64,000 nucleotides of DNA from contig CM055899.1 of the NCBI GenBank assembly GCA_029582155.1, positions 53,092,520 through 53,156,519 of the forward strand, given 5' to 3'. Shown here piece after piece: positions 33,978 to 43,335 of the stretch. Below the pieces are notes generated by a model. The model was given only the letters and a program-made list of their open reading frames with translations. It ran no database searches and had not been told where the DNA came from. The stretch is from Panopea generosa. Lineage: Eukaryota > Mollusca > Bivalvia > Adapedonta > Hiatellidae. The translations under genes and the position numbers were made by a program. Numbering within the stretch: position 1 is the first letter of the stretch; the number at the start of each line of letters is the position of its first letter.

Positions 33978-35195
33978 ATGAATTTTACTAATGATACCAA
34001 TCGGAATTTCGGTGTATCGAATAACCCCGGGTCACTTGTTCCAGCATGGTGTCAGAGGTCATAATTGTGTATTTGACAATCGTTTTTGTTGTTGAAATTC
34101 CAGGTAATACACTCGTGCTTTTTGTGCAAGCGGAAAACAGATCAAAAACTAAGACGGACTAGTTCGTTGTGTTTATTGCAATTTGTGATACTTTAGCTTT
34201 AACGGTCACTATACCGATCTGCATGAGTTTTTCGTCAGGAATTTGACGGGTGATTGGTAACAGAGTCCTGTGTATGTTGCACTTCTTCACAACTAATTTA
34301 GTAATGGTGTTGTCAACCATTTTGATAGGCATTGTGGCAATTGACTGATACCAGAAGACGTAAAAATCTAGCAAAATTTACAATACACCGAGAAAAGCCA
34401 AACATCTGTCGTTAATGTGTACATTAATTGCAATATGTGTCGCATTACCGAACGCCATGATTACCAAATTGGATGCGGAAGGATTTTGTATTTACAATAA
34501 AACTTTTCTCATATTTTCAACGGTGTATTATTGTGCCCATTTTATTTCCTTTTTAATATGTTTTGCCATTGTCACATTTGGGTACAACAGTAAAGCTTTG
34601 ATGATGAGATCGAAAGTTCGAGGACTGCATATTAATTGCAGCATGGTGAAATCAAACTTGAATACGACAGAAACATGCGATACAACGCCAAAAAACGGAA
34701 ACGAAGTGTTCCAGAAACAATGAAGTTACTCGTAACGTTGTTGTCAGTTACAATAAAGGCAACATTACAAGAAATACCATAAATCAACCACAACAGTATG
34801 TTTTTGATAACAACTTAAAGGGACACAACCAGATTTCTGGGAATGGAATGTCAAAGGCGGCAACCACGGATAAGATTGCTAAACTAACTACTATTAATAA
34901 AGTTCAACCAATTTTAAGGTTTCCTCAGAATGAAGAAAAGTTTAGCGACATCGCAACAATCAGTGAAGACACATTTGAGAAATTAAGACGGCAGCCGGAG
35001 GTTTACCTTATTCACGAAGTGTCGTATAGTGATAGCAAATATGTGTCTCGTACTGATTTGGCACATCAGTGTGCGGAAACTAGAAAACAAAGCCAATTTG
35101 GATATAAAAGGATAGCTGGATTAGGTCAACCTAGTTATAACGAACAGTCAAAGTCTGTTTCAGGCGAAGTTGCACAATTGTTACTGAGCATGTAA
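33978..35195 (+). pseudogene. Class-A (rhodopsin-like) GPCR pseudogene, TM1-TM5 and third loop
   Basis: ATG 33978 starts MNFTNDTNRNFGVSNNPGS, an N-glycosylation-type extracellular tail. After a frameshift near 34040, the frame starting at 34046 reads VIIVYLTIVFVVEIPGNTLV (TM1 with GN), CDTLALTVTIPICM (TM2), then RVLCMLHFFTTNLVMVLSTI and LIGIVAID-stop-Y (TM3 with its Cys and a DRY motif whose Arg is TGA). Next come AKHLSLMCTLIAICVALPNA (TM4) and FLIFSTVYYCAHFISFLICF (TM5). A second frameshift near 34715 leads into an open third-loop-like segment of about 160 residues to the stop at 35193. TM6 and TM7 are not found. In-frame stops: 34160, 34244, 34346, 34361. No introns are needed, so it is either a single-exon receptor or a retrocopy. 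The subfamily is unassigned. Confidence 0.8.
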
Positions 35196-35680
35196 AGAAT
35201 TGCAAATACAAATATACTTCTAATGATTATAATGATTCTAAAGACATTAAAGAAACAACTTTTTCAAATTAATGCAACAAAGTCAGGAATCCAACATAGA
35301 TTTATATGATTCATTTGGATTTCTGTAGCAAGAATAGTTTGGATTTCTGTAGCAATGCAGATTTATAAAGAAGAAATGAAAAATAAAAGCTTGCATAAAA
35401 AATGCAGAATACACGGCAATTTGTATCGTCGCCCACTTATTCTATTTATCAAACAACCCATTAGTCACGGACAGGCGTATTCGCATATATCGCTCCGCCA
35501 TAGCAATTAAATAAAAGAATCTGTCACAGCTAATGGTGGACATACGGACGCGTGATACACTTAGCTAAAAATAGACGTAGGAGGTAGGCACGGCCAACAA
35601 TTAACAAGCAATTAGCAATTAAATAAGGGTTGTTTTATTGCGAAAACAACTTGACAGCCGTGCGAGACTAACAGTATATA

Positions 35681-35978
35681 CGAGGGGTTATCCAGAAGTT
35701 CGTGGACAAATTTAATAAAATCTATATCTATGCAAGTACATAGCTATATTTTTCACAACTTAAGTATTGGTGTATTTGTCATCGATGTACGGTGTTTTAG
35801 TATATTTCTTATGTTAGAAATAATGTTATGGTATCCATAGCAACATACATACATAATAAGTGCCGCAGCTCAAAATGTTGAACAATTCCACAGACAAATA
35901 TGTGAATAATAACAATCAGTTGAGGACACGGCATCAATGTCTGCATGACAATGTCATTCCAGCATTGCACCAGGAGGC
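35681..35978 (+). mobile_element. Mariner-like element fragment
   Basis: After TATATA, the end CGAGGGGTTATCCAGAAGTT looks like a mariner terminal inverted repeat. About 260 bases later the + strand reads CLHDNVIPALHQEAIQNF, resembling the HDNA.PH.A...EAIQ block of mariner transposases. The intervening catalytic region is missing. The fragment runs straight into the satellite that follows. Assignment is by motif resemblance only. Confidence 0.5.
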
Positions 35979-38440
35979 GATTCAAAATTTCCAGTTAGGA
36001 TTTCGCGGCGAATCGCCAACTACCAACCAGTTGCCAATTGGGGATTCGGATTTTTTTTTTAAATCGCTGTTTTATTTTTTTTAACAAATCAATTCAATTA
36101 AAAATAAGTTTATATTAATAAAAAAACACACTTTTGCCGGGTTGATTCTTCAATATAATGAGTATACTCACCAGACGACGATTCAAAATGTCCAGTTGGG
36201 GATTCGCCGCCAATCGCCAACTACCAACCAGCTGCCAGTTGGGGATTCGGATTTTTTTTTTAAATCGCTGTTTTATTATTTTAACATATTAATTCAATAA
36301 GGAAAACAGGTTTAGAATAATAATAACACCAATGGTGGTTTAGTTCTTCAATAAAACGAATATACTCACAATATATTCAAAATGGCCAATTTGGGATTTG
36401 GATTTTTTTTCAAATCAATATTTGTTTTCGAAAACAAATCAATTGTATAGAAAAACAGTTCATAACAATAAATAAACACCGTTCCCACGCTGTTTCTTCA
36501 ATACCATGAGTATATTCACCAGGAGACGATTCAAAATGTCCAGTTGGGGATTCACGTTGAATCGCCAACTACCAACCAGTTGCCAGTTGGGGATTCGGAT
36601 TTTTTTTTTAAATCGCTCTTTTATTATTTAAATCAATCAATTCAATAAAAAACAAGACAATTCACGCATTGTTCCTTCAATACCATGAATATATTCACCA
36701 GGAGGCGATTCAAAATTTCCAGTTGGGGATTCGCGGCGAATCGTCAACTACCAACCAGTTGTCAGTTGGAGATTCGGATTTTTTTAAATCGTTGTTTTAA
36801 TTTTTTAATAAATCAATTCAATCAAAAATAAATTCATAATGATAAATAACACACTTTTGCCGGGTTTGTTCGTCAATATAATGAGTATACTCACCAGACG
36901 GTGATTCAAAATGTCCAGTTGGGAATTCGCCACGAATCGCCAACTACCAACCAGCTGCCAGTTGGGGATTCGGATTTTTTTTTTAAATCGCTGTTTTATT
37001 CTTTTCTCATATAAATACAATAAAGAAAACAGGTTTAGGATAATAATGACACCAATGGTGGTTTTGTTCTTCAATAAAACGAATATACTCATAAGACAGT
37101 GATTCAAAATGGCAAATTTGGGAATCGTTTTTTTTTTAAATCGATATTCGTTTTCGAAAACAAATCAATTCCATAGAAAAACAGTTCATAACAATAAATA
37201 CACACCGTTCCCGTGTTGTTCCTTCAATACCATGAATATATTCACCAGGAGGCGATTCAAAATTTCTAGTTGGGGATTCGCGGCGAATCGCAACTACCAA
37301 CCAGCTGCCAGTTGGGGATTCGGATTTTTTTTAATCGCTGTTTTATTTTTTTAACAAATCAATTCAATAAAAAATAAGTTTATGATAATAAATAAAACAC
37401 TTTTGCCGGGTTGGTTCTTCAGTATAACGAGTATACTCACCAGACGGCGATTCAAAATGTTCAGTTGGGGATTCGCCACGAATCGCCAACTACCAACCAG
37501 CTGCAAGTTGGGGATTCGGATTTTTTTTAAATCGCTGTTTTATTATTTTAATATATCAATTCAATAAAGAAAATAGGTTCAGGATAATATAACACCAGTG
37601 GTGGTTTGGTTCTTCAATAAAACGAATACACTCACAAGACAGTGATTCAAAATGGCAAATTTTGGATTCGTTTTTTTTTCAAATCGATATTCGTTTTCGA
37701 AAACAAATCAGTTGTATAGAAAAACAGTTCATAACAATGAATAAATACCGTTCCCGTGCTGTTCCTTCAATACCATGAGTATATTCACCAGGAGGCGATT
37801 CAAAATTTCTAGTTGGGGATTCGCGGCGAATCGCCAACTACCAACCAGCTGCCAGTTGGGGATTCGGATTTTTTTTAAATCACTGTTTTATTATTTTAAC
37901 ATATCAATTCAATAAAGAAAAACAGGTTAATGATAATAATAACACCAATGGTGGTTTGGTTCTTTAATAAAACAAATATACTCACAAGACGGTGATTCAA
38001 AATGGCAAATTTTGGATTCGTTTGTTTTTCAAATCGATATTCGTTTTCGAAAACAAATCAATTCCATAGAAAAACAGATCATAACAATAAATAAACACCG
38101 TTCCCGCGCTGTTCCTTCAATACCATGAGTATATTCACCAGGAGGCGATTCAAAATTTCCAGTTGGGGATTTGCGGCGAATCGCCAACTACCAACCAGTT
38201 GCCAGTTGGGGATTCGGATTTTTTTAAATCGATGTTTTATTTTTTTAATAAATCAATTCAATTAAAAATAAGTTTATAATAATAAATAACACACTTTTGC
38301 CGGGTTGGTTCTTCAATATATTGAGTATACTCACCAGACGGCGATTCAAAATGTCCAGTTGGGGATTCGCCGCGAATCGCCAACTACAAACCAGCTGCAA
38401 GTTGGGGATTCAGATTTTATATTAATTTACATATATTTAT
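35979..38440. repeat. Higher-order satellite, three monomer types (A-B-C)
   Basis: The anchor GATTCAAAAT recurs at 35979, 36180, 36374, 36528, 36707, 36903, 37101, 37254, 37449, 37644, 37797, 37994, 38147 and 38343. Spacings are about 195-201 (types A and B) and 153 (type C), giving an A-B-C super-unit of about 545 bases with one B lost after 37797. A and B contain the palindrome GATTCGCSGCGAATC and AACTACCAACCAGCTGCCAG. C lacks these and has CGTTTTCGAAAACAAATC instead. Short open frames inside are repeat artefacts. Confidence 0.93.
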
Positions 38441-38504
38441 TATTGATTATATTTTTTGAACACATTAACACGAGTAAAATATGTAAATGAAATAGTAATT
38501 ATAA

Positions 38505-38580
38505 TTACGAATCCGAATCCCGAACTGGCAGCTGGTCGGTAGTTGGTTATTCGAATCCCCAACTACCAACTGCGAACTAC
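38505..38580 (-). repeat. Inverted satellite fragment at array edge
   Basis: CGAATCCGAATCCCGAACTG and GGCAGCTGGTCGGTAGTTGG are the reverse complement of the A/B monomer core, placed just after the array end. Confidence 0.85.
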
Positions 38581-38647
38581 CTACTAACTTTACAGTCATG
38601 AATATTTGTTATATTTTCAATTATTGTTTACAGATAATATTAAATTT

Positions 38648-39381
38648 TCAGTTATTAAAAAAGAAATCCAGTCTAGCTTGTTTTATTTGGCATTTACTTC
38701 TCTTTTTATACCTTTTACTATTTGGGTTTAATTTCCTAAATGGGTCAATTAGGCTGTATTGGTCTTTAATTTCTAATAACTTCATGCACTTGTAATTAAA
38801 GTAATCAACTTTAGGGTCTTGTACTAAGTTGAAATCCCCGCAAAAAATGATTAAGGTGTTATCAATGGTATTAACTTTTAATAAAAGAGTATAAAAAACT
38901 AGGGCAGTCATGATTTGGACCATATAAAGAGACTAAAGTGAATAGATCACTTTCAACAGTTAAGTCTATAATTAGGTTATTACCTTCTGGGTCATATAAT
39001 TATGTACTTCATAGTAAACATTTTTATTTAATAATATTGCAACACCTCTTGAATTGGTAGAGAATGAAGAAAATAAACAATAGTTATCCCATTGTGATAA
39101 AATATTTTTTTTAGATGCAATAATGGAGTGTATATCCCGCAGGCAATATATGTCACATTGTCTTGATTTATGTAGTTAAAAACATCCAAACGCTTTTCAA
39201 CCGATCCCAAACCCTGACAGTTAACAGATAATATTTTAGTTTTCATATTTACTGTTGAACAGTGTACATTGTATATAAAGCAGATTAATGCACACAGTGG
39301 AGTCCAAATCTTAATAAATATGTTGTATTGTTGAAACAATTCATATGAACGCTGTACTTTCATTTCAAATATACTGCACAA
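38648..39381 (-). pseudogene. LINE ORF2 endonuclease N-terminus (L1/Tx1-like), broken
   Basis: The minus strand from 39240 reads MKTKILSVNCQGLGSVEKRL then DVFNYINQ, the start of an APE-type endonuclease. Frameshifts follow. From 38880 it reads NTIDNTLIIFCGDFNLVQDP (catalytic GDFN), KVDYFNYK, LIDPFRKLNPNSKRY and KQARLDFF, stopping at 38648 before the reverse transcriptase. The missing 3' part is unusual for a LINE, which normally loses its 5' end, and points to a later deletion next to the satellite. ORF1 of probably the same element is at 40824-40138. Confidence 0.85.
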
Positions 39382-40137
39382 AAAATATAAAATAAAAATA
39401 GCTTTTGCTTATGTTTCTGGGTAAGAAACTGCAATAAATGATTTTCGATTTAGAGTTCTAACAGAACAATTTTTTGATTAATACTAAAAAAAAAAAAAAA
39501 AAAATTCTATTTGTTTATATATGTTTATATGTTTAGACTTTAAAGCACTTTGGTTATCATTACAGTTTATAGTATAATCCTGTTTTTTCACTGCCACATC
39601 ATGGGTAAAATACGCACAAAGCATGCACTATTAAGTACAAAGTCATTTTCCCCACAAAGTCCACTATTAGACTAACTGTTTATCATCACAAGTAGCTTCA
39701 ATAACTGAATGATAGTAGTCCTTCAATTATTAGTCCAAAAAGAACTGCAATAATTTCTGTATTTGATCATGATTGAATAGAAACAAATCTTTTTTACACC
39801 CATATAACAACACAATAAATAATTAAATAAATTACCTTTTGGAATAAATAGCATTGATTAAACGAATATATCCCAAATCACATACAATGAGTAGGTCTCT
39901 GTTTAGGTCCATATTGCGCAAACGCAAATAAATATCCACAATTGCAACATTCAATAATTAATATACCGTAGCTCTGATTATACACAGTTGTCTGTTGAGT
40001 TTTACATTCTAATGAAAGTTACTTTTTAATTACATCCTAAACTTTGTCAAATAAGTCAAACTTGTAGCTTTTGTTATTTGTTGTTTTCCCATATATTGAT
40101 TCATTGAAGTACCACGCCTGGGTGGTAGCGGAGTAGT

Positions 40138-40824
40138 CTACGTGACGGTGGAATGCGACTGGTCACGTTGTTCACAAGACGGTTTCACAAGAGGGTTTCC
40201 AATGGCTTTGAAGGCAGATCTGTAGATCATCACCTTCGTTTTTTTGTTGTTTTTGGTGAACTTTACCAAAACAGGTTTTTGGTGGCCTACCTTTCCCGGT
40301 TTACGATGAATGGCCTGGATTTGATTTAGGTCAATGGAGACAACTTTATGTCCGAAGAGTTTTGTCACTTCAGATATCAGGTTTGCTTCTGATTCAGTGC
40401 CGGATTCTTTCATATCCATGATTTTGATGTTGTTTTTCCTCGAGTATTGTTCATTATTATTACTCTTGGAAAATGCACATTTTGATCTTAAATACTTGTT
40501 GTCATCTTCCAAGGAAACACTTTTTTGCTGAAGGTACTTTATCTTCTCGTCAAATTTGACAGAGATAGTCGTTTCCATATTCTCATTTAGGTCTGTGATT
40601 ATTTTTGAAATTGTTTGTTTAATAAAACTCTCTTTTTTCAAATTGCTCTTGTCCTTGATTGATTTTAAATCTTCAGTCATTACCTCGACTTGGTGGTTCA
40701 ATATTGTTATTTCTTCTGAGGTGGTATTGAGTGAGGGTTCACAATTTGGCCGTTTTGTACATGGTGGCTTGCCTTGGGCTGCATTTACCTTAGCAAGAGA
40801 TTTTAATTTATTATCCTTACTCAT
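40138..40824 (-). CDS. LINE ORF1 protein, intact frame (228 residues)
   Basis: It starts MSKDNKLKSLAKVNAAQGK. Residues ~35-115 form a charged coiled-coil-like stretch (KFDEKIKYLQQKSVSLEDDN). Then comes the block NNNEQYSRKNNIKIMDMKES and, further on, IQAIHRKPGKVG and PVLVKFTKNNKKTKVM. That is the RRM-like and C-terminal layout of L1/Tx1-type ORF1 nucleic-acid chaperones, which coat the element RNA. The frame is open here but broken in the duplicate at 56809-57462. It runs divergently from the SLC5 gene 2.5 kb away. With ORF2 broken it cannot be autonomous. Confidence 0.82.
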   Translation of the reverse strand: MSKDNKLKSLAKVNAAQGKPPCTKRPNCEPSLNTTSEEITILNHQVEVMTEDLKSIKDKSNLKKESFIKQTISKIITDLNENMETTISVKFDEKIKYLQQKSVSLEDDNKYLRSKCAFSKSNNNEQYSRKNNIKIMDMKESGTESEANLISEVTKLFGHKVVSIDLNQIQAIHRKPGKVGHQKPVLVKFTKNNKKTKVMIYRSAFKAIGNPLVKPSCEQRDQSHSTVT

Positions 40825-41022
40825 TGATAAAGCCTTAAAAGTCCAATTTCACAAAGAAAAAAACTGTTTATAGGGAATATGTCAAGGTTGTGCACTTCAC
40901 TGATTACACAGGTCAAATGTAAAAGTGTCAATTAGGCCTGCGTCATGTATTTTTATTCGTTATGTTAGATGGTTCTAACGTCACAGCGCGAGAATGTCAT
41001 CTCAGCTCTAGGGTGAGTGATA

Positions 41023-41198
41023 CAGTCAAACATGTCTTAAGCAGCCAGTCAATGGAAGTGGCAAAAGTGACCTCTTAAGACAGATTGTTGCTTAATTCAG
41101 GTTAATCTGCACTGCAAGCATAGAAAGGTGAAAGTAAATGAGTCTGCTTAATACAAGATACTGCTTAATAGAGGTGATCACTTACACAGGTTTCACTG
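41023..41198. mobile_element. TA-flanked MITE (CAGTCAAAC termini)
   Basis: CAGTCAAACATGTCTTAAGC at the left and, as reverse complement of the right end, CAGTGAAACCTGTGTAAG. Each is flanked by TA. Relatives are at 57661 and 49719. Confidence 0.82.
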
Positions 41199-43335
41199 TA
41201 CTTAATATCTACCCCATGTAAAAATGAATACACCCTTATCTGGTATAACAGAAATATAAAGGTTAAGCTTATACATCGTCGGAAGTACGGAAGATGTAAG
41301 TAATGATTTCTAACAGTGCGCCCGCAAGTCCGTGGTCCGTTTGTTACGGTGTGCCATTGGAGCATATTATTGAAAAAAATTACTATGTTAAATATCTCAA
41401 CGGTGTCCTATAAAACCGCTCGTCTGGTTATAGCAAATTGGTGTATACTTTTTATTTATATCATAGGAGTGTAGCAAGGCGTTTGTAATTCTTCACTATT
41501 GGAAGCTTCGGAAGTGATTTGGTTAGAGCCGATACACTAAATACGAACTCCAAGTTGGTACATATGCACACTAACGTACATATAATGTATAACCGTGTCA
41601 TCACATAGACACTTATCATTATCAACTACATTAGTATGCGCTGCAGTGAACGATGACTCGGAAGTTAAACATGGCTGATTCAGATTTTGAACAATACGCT
41701 CGTAGAAGCATGTTATATATTTTATTTCATTTGAAACTTTAGTTAAAGATTTTGGTAGAAGTCATTATCTCGGTAACTATTGCATGTACTGGGTTTAATC
41801 TTTACACAAGCATTCCCAGTCATCAAACCTACTACAATAAATAAGTTAGATAATTCTTGCATAAATGTAATGCAAAGTATGGCCCTTGTTCGACTGGTTA
41901 TAATTTGGGGTGCAAGTATCATTTGCATATCTCTCTAACCACTCAATGTATTTGATTAAACGTCACATAATATTTCTCAGTTAATAAACCTACTACAATA
42001 GCAAAGTTACACAACTCTTGCCTTAATATCATGTCAAGTATGACCTTTGTTTGACTTAGAAATTATTGTTTAAATTTTGCTGTCAAGTTCAATCAAGTTC
42101 ATATCTCACCAACCACGCAATGTATTTGATTGAAACTTAACGAAAGGCTTAATTTGTAGCCATGAAAACAAAATGGGGTATGTCTTGGAAAATACTTTTG
42201 AAAATGATGGCATTTGTTTGATTTCAAAATTCTACTTAATTTATTTTATTTATCTTTATTTTAGCAGCCACCTCATTTGATTGAAATTTCTTACAATCTT
42301 CTGAAATTAGTAAATTAACTCTACTTTACTTGGACCAGTCTCAAACAAAGTTTGTACCTTAGAGACGAATGCTTTGAACATTCGAGTGCGCTGTCTTATG
42401 GACTGCTCTTGCTATTTCTATTTTTAATAGGTATGCATCTCGAATGAGAAATTTATTTCAAACATTGCAATATATATATATCACTTTATTTCCTCCAGTG
42501 TATGGAGATTTACATTTTACATAATACATAAAAATGAACAAAAATAAACATGGTAATATCAATGTAAATGGTAGAAAATTATGAAACATTAAATAATATA
42601 TATACAAAAAAATAAATGAATTTTACAAAACGATCCCTTGCAATGAATACAAAAACTCAATTTTGATTATGCCAGGTTCATTAGAAATTACGTTACATCG
42701 AAAACGAAAAGTAACATAATCTTAACAAGATTGATTGTTCATAAGATAACTACATACGTTTAAAGTGTATGTATTAATACAGATACACACATATATACAT
42801 ACATACATATAATTACATACAAAATATACACATATACATACATATCGCTTACATATCTAACAAGTTCAATTCATCAGATCATGTTTGAACATTCTCAAGT
42901 TTTACGTAACAAGAGTCTGTATTGTCATGAGTATAAACTCATTAATAAGTACACATTTGCAATTATAAAGTCAACATATGAGTTGCAGTCGAGCTCACGA
43001 GTGATTGAATCTTATTTGTACCCAAAGATATACATAATAAACTGCTAGCTATTTGGATTCAACAGAGAAGATTATTTCACCCCTCAACATTTGGGGTTGT
43101 GTATATAACACGTCTCTAAATTTGAGTAGTTTGCAATGGAACATAGAGATCAATGGTGTCAAATATAGCCTGAAAGGAAACACATTGATGGTCTAAGTGT
43201 TTGACAAATATAATACACATAGAACAAAAACTTTTAGGACACACCTGTAGTATAAACATTTCTGGATATTCATGGCACGTCTTGCATTTGATGTGTAATA
43301 TTCTTTCATTTGCCGTCTAATAACAACACTGTAAG
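41199..43335. other. 5' flank of SLC5 copy 1, no gene recognised
   Basis: The region is shared with copy 2 and holds no convincing exon. A short frame MADSDFEQYARRSM at 41670-41711 is nearly conserved in copy 2 but is followed there by a stop. An ATACATACAT-type run lies at 42790-42845. Confidence 0.5.
43102..43108 (+). promoter_or_regulatory. TATATAA box candidate upstream of SLC5 copy 1
   Basis: TATATAA about 230 bases before the start codon, conserved at 59952 in copy 2. No transcription start evidence is available from sequence, and such words are common in AT-rich DNA. Confidence 0.2.
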
